64,000 bases of DNA from Rhodonellum sp041748555. Lineage in GTDB: Bacteria; Bacteroidota; Bacteroidia; Cytophagales; Cyclobacteriaceae. Location of the stretch: the NCBI GenBank assembly GCA_041748555.1, contig JBGTDA010000241.1:17174-81173 (forward strand), given 5' to 3'. Shown here in pieces: positions 8,282-17,040 of the stretch. How positions within the stretch are numbered: the stretch's first letter is position 1; each line of letters starts with the position of its first letter. The notes under the pieces are model-generated. The model worked only from the letters and a program-made list of their open reading frames with translations, had not been told where the DNA came from and made no database searches. Made by a program: the position numbers and the translations under genes.

Positions 8282-8461
8282 ATGGCCAAAATAAAAGTAA
8301 CTCAGGTAAAAAGTACTATCAAGCGGCCCAAAGATCAAAAAGCTACTATTATCGCTTTAGGTCTTGGTAAGATAAATAGATCTGTAGAAATAGAAAATAC
8401 CCCACAGATTGCCGGAATGGTAAAAAAAGTTAATCACCTAGTAAAAGTGGAGGAAGTTTAA
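8282..8461 (+). CDS. rpmD: 50S ribosomal protein L30
   Basis: L30 is a small protein of the large subunit next to domain II of 23S rRNA. I translated 8282-8461 by hand. It gives 59 residues beginning MAKIKVTQVKSTIKRPKDQK, followed by IALGLGKINRSVEIENTP and ending NHLVKVEEV. This matches the family pattern and length exactly. It lies between rpsE and rplO, four and two bases from its neighbours. Confidence 0.96.
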   Translation: MAKIKVTQVKSTIKRPKDQKATIIALGLGKINRSVEIENTPQIAGMVKKVNHLVKVEEV

Positions 8462-8463
8462 TC

Positions 8464-8910
8464 ATGAAATTACATACATTGAAGCCCGCTGAAGGATCTG
8501 TCAAATCCAGAAAAAGAATCGGACGAGGACAAGGATCAGGCAGGGGTGGCACCTCTACAAGAGGTCACAAAGGTGCAAAATCTAGATCAGGATATAAATC
8601 CAAGTTGGGTTTTGAAGGTGGACAGATGCCTTTGCAGAGAAGAATTCCTAAGTTTGGTTTTAAAAGTCTAAATAGGATCGAAAACCAGCCTATTAATTTG
8701 AACAGACTTCAGGAATTGGCGGAAAAGTTAAATGTTGATACCATTACATTTGAAGTGATGGTGGAAAATGGACTTGTTTCCAAAAAAGAAGTTGTAAAAG
8801 TGCTTGGTAGAGGCGAACTTACCGCTAAATTGAACGTAAGTGCTCACTATTTCTCTGCTTCCGCAGCTGAAGCCATAGAGAAAGTTGGCGGAACAGTTAA
8901 TAAGATTTAA
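8464..8910 (+). CDS. rplO: 50S ribosomal protein L15
   Basis: L15 is a late assembly protein of the large subunit. The 148-residue product begins MKLHTLKPAEGSVKSRKRIG and has the glycine/arginine-rich GRGQGSGRGGTSTRGHKGAK stretch. The C-terminal half contains ELTAKLNVSAHYFSASAAEA. It lies directly before secY, as is usual. Confidence 0.98.
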   Translation: MKLHTLKPAEGSVKSRKRIGRGQGSGRGGTSTRGHKGAKSRSGYKSKLGFEGGQMPLQRRIPKFGFKSLNRIENQPINLNRLQELAEKLNVDTITFEVMVENGLVSKKEVVKVLGRGELTAKLNVSAHYFSASAAEAIEKVGGTVNKI

Positions 8911-8914
8911 GTAA

Positions 8915-10234
8915 ATGAAAAAGTTTATCTCAACAGTTAAGAATATCTTCTCTATTGAAGACTTGAGAATCCGGATATTTAATACAATCGGCTTTTTGAT
9001 TGTATTTAGATTGGGTTCTTTTGTCGTATTGCCAGGGGTGGATCCTTCTAAGTTAGGAGACGCCCCGGAAGGTATATTTGGCTTGATTGATACATTCCTT
9101 GGAGGAGCATTCAGTAATGCCTCCATTTTTGGATTGGGTATCATGCCTTACATTTCTGCATCAATTGTGTTGCAGCTTTTGACGGTTGGGGTTCCTTATT
9201 TTCAGAAACTTCAAAAAGAAGGTGAATCCGGTAGGAAACGAATAAATCAGATCACCCGTATATTGACAATTCTTATCACTGTTGCGCAAGGAGTAGGGTA
9301 CATCACCGCTACAATTCTTCCTACAGGAGCTGTTATGGTAAGTACTTCCTTATTTATGTTCAGCTCATTGGTACTGCTTTCGGCAGGAACCATGTTCTGT
9401 ATGTGGTTAGGTGAAAAAATAACCGAAAAGGGCATCGGAAACGGTATTTCAATGTTGATCATGATTGGTATCATTTCCCGTTTTCCAGGGGCTATCATTG
9501 CAGAAGGATTGTCTAAAGGAACCTCAGGTTTGCTTTTATTGATCATTGAAGCAGCTGTATTGTTCTTTGTTGTATTGGGAGTCGTCGCCCTGACAGAAGC
9601 TGTAAGAAGGATTCCGGTTCAATATGCCAAGCAGGTTGTGGGTGGTAAAGTTTATGGTGGTCAGAGGCAGTATATTCCTATCAAGGTAAATGCTTCAGGA
9701 GTTATGCCCATTATATTTGCCCAATCACTTATGTTTCTCCCTGCACTTATAGCACAGATTTGGGCAGCTGAAAGTGATATTGCCAATTATATTGGAAGTA
9801 CATTCAGTGATTTTACTTCATGGCAGTACAACCTTGTTTTTGCCCTGATGATTATTCTCTTTACGTTTTTCTACACAGCTATAACGGTTAATCCCGAGCA
9901 GATTTCTGAGGATTTAAAACGTAATGGTGGATTTGTTCCGGGAATAAAACCCGGAGCTCCTACCTCTGAATTTATTGATAATATTATATCCAAAATAACC
10001 CTTCCGGGATCTATACTACTGGCAATTGTTGCGATTCTTCCCGCCTTTGCAATTATTGCAGGAGTCGGTAGTGAATTCGCCCAGTTCTACGGAGGAACAT
10101 CCCTTTTGATTATGGTGGGTGTAATTATGGATACATTGAGACAGATTGAAAGTTATTTGTTGATGAGACATTATGAAGGTATGATGAAGAGTGGGAATAT
10201 GAAAAATAATCCGACTAATTTCGCAGTAGCTTGA
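8915..10234 (+). CDS. secY: Sec translocase channel subunit SecY
   Basis: SecY forms the protein-conducting channel of the inner membrane with SecE and SecG. The 439-residue product has about ten hydrophobic spans. Signature segments include GIMPYISASIVLQLLTVGVP, the cytoplasmic loop with RRIPVQYAKQVVGGKVYGGQ, IPIKVNASGVMPIIFAQSLM, and GTSLLIMVGVIMDTLRQIES near the C-terminus. adk, which follows secY in many bacteria, is absent and map follows one base later. Confidence 0.98.
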   Translation: MKKFISTVKNIFSIEDLRIRIFNTIGFLIVFRLGSFVVLPGVDPSKLGDAPEGIFGLIDTFLGGAFSNASIFGLGIMPYISASIVLQLLTVGVPYFQKLQKEGESGRKRINQITRILTILITVAQGVGYITATILPTGAVMVSTSLFMFSSLVLLSAGTMFCMWLGEKITEKGIGNGISMLIMIGIISRFPGAIIAEGLSKGTSGLLLLIIEAAVLFFVVLGVVALTEAVRRIPVQYAKQVVGGKVYGGQRQYIPIKVNASGVMPIIFAQSLMFLPALIAQIWAAESDIANYIGSTFSDFTSWQYNLVFALMIILFTFFYTAITVNPEQISEDLKRNGGFVPGIKPGAPTSEFIDNIISKITLPGSILLAIVAILPAFAIIAGVGSEFAQFYGGTSLLIMVGVIMDTLRQIESYLLMRHYEGMMKSGNMKNNPTNFAVA

Positions 10235-10235
10235 T

Positions 10236-11009
10236 ATGATTCATTATAAGACTTTTGAGGAAGTCCAATTAATAAAAGAAAGTGCCCAGATTTTAGGCAA
10301 AGCTCATGGAGAAATTGCCAAAAATGTTAAAGAAGGGGTAAAGACCTCTTATTTGGACAAGATTGCAGAAGAATACATCCGGGATCATAAGGGTGTACCT
10401 TCTTTTAAAGGATATAACGGGTTCCCATCTTCCCTTTGCATTTCAGTTAATGAAGTGGTGGTTCATGGATTTCCGGGAGAATATGTTTTGAAAGATGGCG
10501 ATATAATCTCAATAGATTGTGGAGTCTTTCACCAAGGTTTTCATAGCGATTGCGCTTATACTTACCCTGTCGGTGAAGTTTCTCCCCAAGTATTGGCATT
10601 ATTAAAAGCCACAAAAGAATCTTTATTTCTAGGTATTGAAAAAGCCTTGAAAGGCAACAGAGTTGGGGATATAGGTTATGCCATCCAAAAATTCATTGAA
10701 TCAAAAGGTTACACTGTTGTCAGAGAACTGGTAGGGCATGGTTTGGGAAAAAGCTTGCACGAAGCACCCGAAGTACCTAATTATGGAAAAAGAGGGAGTG
10801 GGCCTCTCCTCAATGATGGGATGGTCATTGCCATCGAACCGATGATCAATTTGGGTACTCGCAATATTGTACAGGAAAGAGATGGTTGGACAATACGCAC
10901 GGCAGACAGGAAACCATCTGCACATTATGAACATACGGTGGCGATATTTCAAGATAGAACAGAAATATTGACCACTCACAAGTATATAGAAGAGAATTAT
11001 AATTTCTAA
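10236..11009 (+). CDS. map: Methionine aminopeptidase, type I
   Basis: Removes the initiator methionine from nascent proteins. The 257-residue product has the type I fold with the metal ligands in context: the two aspartates in ISIDCGVFHQGFHSDCAYTY, the histidine in LVGHGLGKSLHEAPEVPNYG, and the glutamates in VIAIEPMINLG and YEHTVAIF. It lacks an N-terminal zinc-finger extension. It lies one base after secY and two before infA, so it is cotranscribed with the ribosomal genes. Confidence 0.97.
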   Translation: MIHYKTFEEVQLIKESAQILGKAHGEIAKNVKEGVKTSYLDKIAEEYIRDHKGVPSFKGYNGFPSSLCISVNEVVVHGFPGEYVLKDGDIISIDCGVFHQGFHSDCAYTYPVGEVSPQVLALLKATKESLFLGIEKALKGNRVGDIGYAIQKFIESKGYTVVRELVGHGLGKSLHEAPEVPNYGKRGSGPLLNDGMVIAIEPMINLGTRNIVQERDGWTIRTADRKPSAHYEHTVAIFQDRTEILTTHKYIEENYNF

Positions 11010-11011
11010 AT

Positions 11012-11230
11012 ATGGCTAAACAGACATCTATTGAACAGGATGGAACAATAATAGAAGCATTGTCAAATGCTATGTTTAAAGTAGAACTGGAAAATGGACA
11101 TCAGTTAATTGCCCATATATCCGGAAAAATGAGAATGAATTACATTAAGATTCTTCCAGGTGATAAAGTAAAATTGGAACTGTCACCCTACGATCTTTCT
11201 AAAGGTAGAATTGTTTATAGATACAAATAA
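11012..11230 (+). CDS. infA: Translation initiation factor IF-1
   Basis: IF-1 blocks the A site during initiation. The 72-residue product is the normal length and a single OB fold. Family segments are IIEALSNAMFKVELENGHQL, IAHISGKMRMNYIKILPGDK and VKLELSPYDLSKGRIVYRYK. It lies between map and rpmJ, the usual position in Bacteroidota. Confidence 0.98.
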   Translation: MAKQTSIEQDGTIIEALSNAMFKVELENGHQLIAHISGKMRMNYIKILPGDKVKLELSPYDLSKGRIVYRYK

Positions 11231-11236
11231 ATTGTC

Positions 11237-11353
11237 ATGAAAGTTAAGACATCGATAAAAAAAAGAAGTGTTGACTGTAAAATCATCCGGAGAAAAGGAA
11301 AACTTTACGTGATCAACAAGAAAAATCCTAAGTACAAACAAAGACAAGGTTAA
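11237..11353 (+). CDS. rpmJ: 50S ribosomal protein L36 (zinc ligands mostly lost)
   Basis: L36 is the smallest large-subunit protein. I translated 38 residues by hand: it begins MKVKTSIKKRSVDCKIIRRK and ends KKNPKYKQRQG. Classical L36 carries a C-C-C-H zinc site. Here only one cysteine (residue 14) remains, so zinc is probably not bound, a known variant of the family. It lies between infA and rpsM. Confidence 0.95.
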   Translation: MKVKTSIKKRSVDCKIIRRKGKLYVINKKNPKYKQRQG

Positions 11354-11355
11354 TT

Positions 11356-11733
11356 ATGGCAAGAATTGCAGGTGTTGACATACCAGACAACAAACGCGGC
11401 GAAATTGGTTTGACCTATATCTTCGGAATCGGAAGAAGTGCCGCCAAAAAAATCCTTGCGAAAGCAGGAATTTCTTTAGACAAGAAAGCAGGGGAGTGGG
11501 ATGATGATGAATCTACCGCTATCAGAAACATTATAGCTGAAGAATTCAGAACTGAAGGTGTACTGAAATCCGAGATTCAGTTGAACATCAAAAGGTTGAT
11601 GGATATAGGTTGTTACAGAGGTTTGCGACACCGTAAGGGTCTTCCTGTAAGGGGTCAAGGAACCAAGAACAATGCTAGAACAAGAAAAGGTAAGAGAAAA
11701 ACCGTTGCCAACAAGAAAAAAGCAACTAAATAA
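11356..11733 (+). CDS. rpsM: 30S ribosomal protein S13
   Basis: S13 sits in the head of the small subunit and bridges to L5. The 125-residue product begins MARIAGVDIPDNKRGEIGLT and has the helix-hairpin-helix-like GIGRSAAKKILAKAGI. The RNA-binding C-terminus RGLRHRKGLPVRGQGTKNNA is followed by a basic tail. It opens the alpha-type part of the cluster, two bases after rpmJ. Confidence 0.98.
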   Translation: MARIAGVDIPDNKRGEIGLTYIFGIGRSAAKKILAKAGISLDKKAGEWDDDESTAIRNIIAEEFRTEGVLKSEIQLNIKRLMDIGCYRGLRHRKGLPVRGQGTKNNARTRKGKRKTVANKKKATK

Positions 11734-11748
11734 ATCTTGATTTAGATT

Positions 11749-12147
11749 ATGGCTCAGAAAAGAAACGATAAAGCTAAAGGTAAAAAGAGAGTAGTTAAAG
11801 TAGAGGCGGTAGGTCAAGCACATATCAAAGCATCCTTTAATAACATAATCATCTCTATTACCAACAATTCAGGTCAGGTGATATCCTGGGCTTCTGCCGG
11901 TAAAATGGGTTTCAGAGGTTCAAAAAAGAATACTCCCTATGCCGCTCAAATGGCAGCCCAGAACTGCGGTCAGGTAGCATATGACTTAGGATTAAGAAAA
12001 GTTGAAGTATTTGTTAAAGGTCCCGGATCTGGTAGAGAATCTGCCATCAGAACCTTACAAAATGTAGGTTTAGATGTAACTACGATTGTAGATGTGACCC
12101 CACTTCCGCATAATGGTTGTCGTCCTCCAAAACGTAGAAGAGTTTAA
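11749..12147 (+). CDS. rpsK: 30S ribosomal protein S11
   Basis: S11 lies on the platform of the small subunit near the E site. The 132-residue product has the family segments KASFNNIIISITNNSGQVIS and TPYAAQMAAQNCGQVAYDLG. The C-terminus VTPLPHNGCRPPKRRRV is characteristic. It lies between rpsM and rpsD. Confidence 0.98.
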   Translation: MAQKRNDKAKGKKRVVKVEAVGQAHIKASFNNIIISITNNSGQVISWASAGKMGFRGSKKNTPYAAQMAAQNCGQVAYDLGLRKVEVFVKGPGSGRESAIRTLQNVGLDVTTIVDVTPLPHNGCRPPKRRRV

Positions 12148-12168
12148 TTTATTAAATGTAGATAAAAC

Positions 12169-12774
12169 ATGGCTAGATATAGAGGTCCAAAGGCAAAGAT
12201 TGCCAGAAAATTCGGTGAGCCAATTGAAGGGCATAGCAAGGTTCTTCAAAAGAAAAACTATCCTCCGGGAATGCACGGTAGGGGTAGAAGAAAAAAACAG
12301 TCTGAATATGCGATTCAGCTGGCCGAAAAGCAAAAAGCAAAATATATATATGGAGTCCTGGAAAGACAATTTGCCAAGATGTTCGGCATAGCATCCAGAA
12401 AGCAAGGAATTACAGGTGAAAACCTACTTCAATTGCTGGAAGCTCGTTTAGACAACACCGTTTATAGATTAGGTATAGCGCCTACAAGAAGGGGTGCCCG
12501 ACAACTGGTTTCTCACAAGCATATTCTTGTAAACGGAGAAGTGGTGAATATCCCTTCTTATACCTTAAAACCCGGTGATGTTGTAGCTGTAAGAGAGCGA
12601 TCCAAATCTCTTGAGGCAATAACCACAAGCCTGGCAGGTAGGAATATCAACCGTTATCCTTGGTTAGAGTGGGATAACACTGCTTTGGCAGGTAAATTTG
12701 TAAGTATTCCGACCCGAGATGATATTCCTGAAAATATAAAGGAACAATTGATTGTCGAACTTTACTCTAAGTAA
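12169..12774 (+). CDS. rpsD: 30S ribosomal protein S4
   Basis: S4 initiates assembly of the 30S body and in enteric bacteria represses the alpha operon. The 201-residue product has the S4 RNA-binding domain around LDNTVYRLGIAPTRRGARQL and VSHKHILVNGEVVNIPSY. No N-terminal CxxC zinc site is visible. The length is normal. It is followed after 32 bases by rpoA. Confidence 0.98.
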   Translation: MARYRGPKAKIARKFGEPIEGHSKVLQKKNYPPGMHGRGRRKKQSEYAIQLAEKQKAKYIYGVLERQFAKMFGIASRKQGITGENLLQLLEARLDNTVYRLGIAPTRRGARQLVSHKHILVNGEVVNIPSYTLKPGDVVAVRERSKSLEAITTSLAGRNINRYPWLEWDNTALAGKFVSIPTRDDIPENIKEQLIVELYSK

Positions 12775-12806
12775 TAATAAACTTTCTGACTTTAAAGAAC
12801 TAATAT

Positions 12807-13796
12807 ATGTCCATACTAGCATTTCAAATGCCCGAAAAAGTGGTGATGGAAAAAGCGGACGATTTTCATGGTCTGTTTACTTTCAAACCACTAGAAAAGG
12901 GTTATGGGGTCACCATTGGTAATGCCTTGAGGAGAATTTTGCTGTCTTCATTGGAAGGTTATGCCATTACATCCGTAAAACTTCCGGGTGTGGTCCATGA
13001 ATTTTCCGCCATTGAAGGGGTTGTGGAGGATGTTACTGATATTATCCTTAATCTAAAGCAAGTAAGATTCAAAAAGGTACATGATGCCATTGATAGCAAA
13101 ATTACAGTTGAGGTTAAAAACCAAACTGTCGTGACTGCCGGTGATATCGCCAATTTTACCACCTCCTTTGAAGTACTGAATCCCGAATTGGTTATTTGCC
13201 ATCTTGATAATTCAAAAAGTCTGGAGATTGAACTTACAGTTGAAAAAGGAAGAGGATATCTCCCTGCTGAGGAATCCAAACCAAAGGAACAGGTATTTGG
13301 GGTTATCCCCATTGATGCCATCTTCACACCGATCAAAAATGTAAAATACAGTGTTGAAAACACCCGTGTTGAACAAAAAACGGACTTTGAAAAATTAATA
13401 TTAGAAGTGAATACTGACGGCTCAATCCATCCGGAAAAAGCCTTGCAGGAATCTGCTAAAATATTGATCCAACATTTTATGTTGTTTTCTGATCAAACTA
13501 TGGTATTGGATTCAACAGGCGTTGCAGAACCTGAACCAATCGATGAAGAGTTTCTTCATATGAGAAAACTTTTGAAAACCTCTCTTGGTGATCTGGATCT
13601 TTCAGTTCGCGCATTTAACTGTCTTAAGGCAGCAGATGTGAAGAGCCTCGGAGATCTTGCCAGGTTGGAGATTTCGGATATGATGAAATTCAGAAACTTC
13701 GGAAAAAAGTCCTTGGCGGAATTAGAGCAATTGATTCAGGAAAAAGGATTAACCTTTGGGATGGATTTATCTAAGTATAAACTTGATGAAGATTAA
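12807..13796 (+). CDS. rpoA: RNA polymerase alpha subunit
   Basis: The alpha subunit dimerises to nucleate RNA polymerase assembly. The 329-residue product has the N-terminal dimerisation domain (KGYGVTIGNALRRILLSSLE) and the C-terminal DNA/activator-binding domain (DLDLSVRAFNCLKAADVKSL and KFRNFGKKSLAELEQLIQEK). The length is typical. It lies between rpsD and rplQ, six bases before rplQ, as in most bacteria. Confidence 0.98.
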   Translation: MSILAFQMPEKVVMEKADDFHGLFTFKPLEKGYGVTIGNALRRILLSSLEGYAITSVKLPGVVHEFSAIEGVVEDVTDIILNLKQVRFKKVHDAIDSKITVEVKNQTVVTAGDIANFTTSFEVLNPELVICHLDNSKSLEIELTVEKGRGYLPAEESKPKEQVFGVIPIDAIFTPIKNVKYSVENTRVEQKTDFEKLILEVNTDGSIHPEKALQESAKILIQHFMLFSDQTMVLDSTGVAEPEPIDEEFLHMRKLLKTSLGDLDLSVRAFNCLKAADVKSLGDLARLEISDMMKFRNFGKKSLAELEQLIQEKGLTFGMDLSKYKLDED

Positions 13797-13802
13797 ATTA
13801 AC

Positions 13803-14366
13803 ATGAGACACGGTAAGAAATTTAACCACCTTGGTAGGACAGCTAGCCATAGAAGAGCGATGCTTTCCAATATGGCCACTTCCCTTATTCTTCACAAGCG
13901 TATTTCTACAACGCTTGCAAAGGCAAAGGAATTAAGAAAATATATAGAGCCTCTAATTACAAGGGCTAAAGAAGATACAACCCACAACAGAAGAATTGCC
14001 TTCTCTTATCTGCAAAGTAAGGAGGCAATAAAAGCTCTTTTTGGTGAGGTTATTGAGAAAATCGGAACCAGACCGGGAGGTTACGCCCGAATTATCAAAA
14101 CTGACTTCAGATTGGGTGATAATGCTGAGATGTGCATTATTGAGCTGGTGGATTTTAATGAGTTGATGCTGAATGAAGCTAAACCTGCTAAAAAGACCAC
14201 AAGAAGAAGTAGAAGAGGTTCTGGAAGTGCAGCTGCTGAATCTGCTCCAAAATCGGAAACTACTTCTTCTAAATCTGAGGCTTCAACCCAAGAGGCCCAA
14301 GCCAAAGAGCCGAAAGCCGAAGAGCCTAAAGAGGAAGATAAAAAAGATCAAAACGATGAAGCGTAA
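13803..14366 (+). CDS. rplQ: 50S ribosomal protein L17 with charged C-terminal extension
   Basis: L17 lies near the tunnel exit. The first ~125 residues are the conserved domain, starting MRHGKKFNHLGRTASHRRAM with TRAKEDTTHNRRIAFSYLQS. The usual protein ends there at about 115-130 residues. This one continues for ~60 residues of low-complexity sequence rich in Lys, Glu, Ser and Ala. Such tails occur on L17 in some Bacteroidota. It is the last gene of the superoperon, with a terminator 22 bases after its stop. Confidence 0.96.
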   Translation: MRHGKKFNHLGRTASHRRAMLSNMATSLILHKRISTTLAKAKELRKYIEPLITRAKEDTTHNRRIAFSYLQSKEAIKALFGEVIEKIGTRPGGYARIIKTDFRLGDNAEMCIIELVDFNELMLNEAKPAKKTTRRSRRGSGSAAAESAPKSETTSSKSEASTQEAQAKEPKAEEPKEEDKKDQNDEA

Positions 14367-14387
14367 GCTAGACTCATTAGTGATTTT

Positions 14388-14424
14388 AAAAGGGGATTGG
14401 ACTTTGGTTCAGTCCCCTTTTTTT
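14388..14424 (+). terminator. Rho-independent terminator of the ribosomal superoperon
   Basis: Arms AAAAGGGGA (from 14388) and TCCCCTTTT (14413-14421) form a nine-pair stem that can extend inwards with a few weaker pairs. The downstream strand ends in seven T. It lies 22 bases after rplQ and separates it from carA. Confidence 0.9.
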
Positions 14425-14466
14425 GTTTCGGTGGAGATATATTAAGGCTTCTTCTGATAAAATTCT

Positions 14467-14474
14467 TAAATTTG
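14467..14474 (+). promoter_or_regulatory. Candidate -7 element upstream of carA
   Basis: TAAATTTG fits the TAnnTTTG consensus and lies 17 bases before the chosen carA ATG, after the rplQ terminator. No clear -33 TTG is visible at the expected spacing. It supports a start of transcription here but is weak on its own. Confidence 0.4.
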
Positions 14475-14491
14475 AAAACTTAAAACTTAAC

Positions 14492-15589
14492 ATGAAAAAA
14501 CAAAAAGCGACACTTCTCTTAGCAGACGGAACTGTTTTTCAGGGAAGTTTAATTGGAAAACCGGGCACCAACGGTGGGGAAATCTGCTTCAACACCGGGA
14601 TGACCGGATATCAGGAAATATATACTGACCCATCCTATACAGGTCAAATCATTGTGACGACCACATCCCACATTGGAAATTACGGGGTAATAAATGATGA
14701 GGAGGAATCGGACCGTCCATTGATTGCGGGAATTGTGGTTAATAATTTTTCAGAAATACACAGTAGAGTGGATGCCATTGGAACCTTACAGGATTACCTG
14801 GTAACAAACGGTATCAGCGGAATTGCGGATATTGATACTCGTAAACTGGTTAAACATATTCGTTCCCAAGGTGCTATGAATGCAATTATAAGCTCTGAAT
14901 ATGAAGACAATCCTGAAGGGTTAAAAGCAGAACTGGACAAGGTCCCGGATATGGTGGGACTTGAACTTTCCTCCCAGGTGAGTACAAAGGAATCCTATTA
15001 TATGGGAGAAGAATCAGCTCCAATTAAAATAGCCTGTTTGGATTTTGGGATCAAAAAAAATATCCTAAAAAGTCTAGCTAGCAGGGGGGTATATTGTAAA
15101 GTTTTCCCTGCAAAAACTAAATTGGAAGAAATGGAAAGCTGGAAACCGGATGGTTATTTTCTTTCAAACGGACCGGGTGACCCTGCAGTTATGGATTATG
15201 CGGTGGATACTACAAAAGATATTCTGCAAACAGGAAAGCCACTTTTTGGTATCTGCCTGGGACATCAGCTTTTGGCAGAAGCCTGTGGAATTTCAACCTA
15301 TAAAATGCATCATGGACATAGAGGATTGAATCATCCCATAAAGAATCTTCTCACCGGTAAAAGCGAAATTACCTCTCAAAATCATGGGTTTTCCGTCACC
15401 AGAGAGGATGTGGAGAAAAGTGATAATGTTCAAATCACTCATGTACACCTAAATGACAATACTGTCGCAGGCATACGGATAAAGGATAAACCCGCATTTT
15501 CTGTCCAATATCATCCTGAATCATCACCCGGACCTCATGACTCGAGGTATTTATTTGATGACTTTCTTTCTTCAATCAAAAAAAATTAA
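14492..15589 (+). CDS. carA: Carbamoyl-phosphate synthase small (glutaminase) subunit
   Basis: Hydrolyses glutamine and passes ammonia to CarB for carbamoyl phosphate, feeding pyrimidine and arginine synthesis. I chose the ATG at 14492 (MKKQKATLLLADGTVFQGSL), giving 365 residues. A longer in-frame form would begin at a TTG inside the terminator. The C-terminal class I glutaminase domain has FLSNGPGDPAVMD, the nucleophile in GICLGHQLLAEACG, and the His/Glu pair in YHPESSPGPHDSRYLF. carB is not in the window. eno follows after 22 bases and may be cotranscribed. Confidence 0.97.
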   Translation: MKKQKATLLLADGTVFQGSLIGKPGTNGGEICFNTGMTGYQEIYTDPSYTGQIIVTTTSHIGNYGVINDEEESDRPLIAGIVVNNFSEIHSRVDAIGTLQDYLVTNGISGIADIDTRKLVKHIRSQGAMNAIISSEYEDNPEGLKAELDKVPDMVGLELSSQVSTKESYYMGEESAPIKIACLDFGIKKNILKSLASRGVYCKVFPAKTKLEEMESWKPDGYFLSNGPGDPAVMDYAVDTTKDILQTGKPLFGICLGHQLLAEACGISTYKMHHGHRGLNHPIKNLLTGKSEITSQNHGFSVTREDVEKSDNVQITHVHLNDNTVAGIRIKDKPAFSVQYHPESSPGPHDSRYLFDDFLSSIKKN

Positions 15590-15611
15590 AACCTAATAAA
15601 CTTTTAAAATT

Positions 15612-16889
15612 ATGACATTGATTCAATCTATTCATGCAAGACAAATTTTAGATTCCAGAGGAAATCCCACTGTGGAAGTGGATGTGTTTACCGAAAACGG
15701 AGCTTTTGGCAGAGCAGCTGTACCTAGTGGAGCTTCAACAGGTGTCAATGAGGCAGTTGAACTCCGTGATGGAGACAAAACTAAATATCTAGGAAAAGGC
15801 GTGTTAAAAGCTGTTTCCAATGTGAATGATATTATTGCTCCTGAGTTGGTGGGTATGGATGTTTTTGAGCAAAATCTGATCGACAAAATTATGATAGGTC
15901 TTGATGGAACTCCCAACAAAAGTAAATTAGGTGCAAATGCTATTTTAGGTGTTTCATTGGCAGTAGCCAAAGCTGCTGCGATGGAATCAGGTCAGCCACT
16001 TTATAGATATATCGGCGGTGTAAATGCAAATACCCTTCCTGTTCCTATGATGAATATCATCAATGGTGGCTCTCACTCAGATGCCCCTATAGCTTTTCAG
16101 GAGTTTATGGTCCGACCGGTTGGTGCTCCGAGCTTTTCTGAAGCAATCAGAATGGGCGCTGAAATATTCCATCACCTGAAAAAAATACTTCATGATAAAA
16201 GCCTTAGCACATCGGTAGGTGATGAAGGTGGCTTTGCTCCAAATTTCTCCGGTGGTACTGAAGAGGCATTGGGTTGTATTCTTGATGCCATTAAAAATGC
16301 CGGATATAAAGCCGGGGATGATGTTACCATTGCATTGGATTGTGCTGCTTCGGAATTCTATAAGGATGGAAAATATGACTACAAAAAGTTTGAGGGCGAT
16401 ACCGGTAAAATCAGAAGTAGGGAAGAGCAGGTGGAATATCTAACTGAACTCTCCGAAAAATATCCGATAGATTCTATTGAAGATGGTTTTGCAGAGGAAG
16501 ACTGGGAAGGTTGGGCAATGCTTACCGCTAAAATCGGTGACAAAATTCAGTTGGTAGGTGATGATCTTTTTGTCACCAATGTAAAATTCCTTCAAAGAGG
16601 TATAGAGGAAAAATCGGCTAATTCTATATTGATCAAAGTAAATCAAATAGGTACCCTGACTGAGACCTTAGATGCAATTGCACTTGCTCACAAAGCCGGC
16701 TTTACAACTGTGATGTCCCATAGGTCCGGTGAAACAGAGGATTCAACCATTGCTGATTTGGCTGTTGCTGCAAACTGTGGTCAGATCAAAACGGGTTCTG
16801 CTTCCAGATCTGATAGAATGGCAAAATATAACCAATTGTTGCGGATTGAAGAGCAGTTGGGTGAATCTGCTTATTTTCCGGGGAAGTAG
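15612..16889 (+). CDS. eno: Enolase
   Basis: Converts 2-phosphoglycerate to phosphoenolpyruvate in glycolysis. The 425-residue product has the normal length and the family marks: ARQILDSRGNPTVEVDVFTE at the N-terminus, STSVGDEGGFAPNF, metal-binding SIEDGFAEEDW and LVGDDLFVTN, the catalytic lysine in LIKVNQIGTLTET, and the signature MSHRSGETEDSTIADLAVA. It ends with a palindromic terminator 30 bases downstream. Confidence 0.98.
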   Translation: MTLIQSIHARQILDSRGNPTVEVDVFTENGAFGRAAVPSGASTGVNEAVELRDGDKTKYLGKGVLKAVSNVNDIIAPELVGMDVFEQNLIDKIMIGLDGTPNKSKLGANAILGVSLAVAKAAAMESGQPLYRYIGGVNANTLPVPMMNIINGGSHSDAPIAFQEFMVRPVGAPSFSEAIRMGAEIFHHLKKILHDKSLSTSVGDEGGFAPNFSGGTEEALGCILDAIKNAGYKAGDDVTIALDCAASEFYKDGKYDYKKFEGDTGKIRSREEQVEYLTELSEKYPIDSIEDGFAEEDWEGWAMLTAKIGDKIQLVGDDLFVTNVKFLQRGIEEKSANSILIKVNQIGTLTETLDAIALAHKAGFTTVMSHRSGETEDSTIADLAVAANCGQIKTGSASRSDRMAKYNQLLRIEEQLGESAYFPGK

Positions 16890-16919
16890 GCTTTATAGAG
16901 TAATAAAACAACAGAAAAC

Positions 16920-16947
16920 AAAAAGGCAGCTGATCAGCTGCCTTTTT
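16920..16947. terminator. Bidirectional terminator after eno
   Basis: A 28-base perfect palindrome: AAAAAGGCAGCTGA is followed directly by its reverse complement, ending in five T. It terminates eno on the + strand and can act for the minus-strand gene ending at 17041, since it has A and T runs on both sides. Confidence 0.9.
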
Positions 16948-17040
16948 GTTGTTTTCATATGGACAATTTTTACCCTTCCAATCTTTAGTTTTCTGCGTTT
17001 GATTCCACCTGAATAGGTTTAGGTTTTATCATTGACTAGA

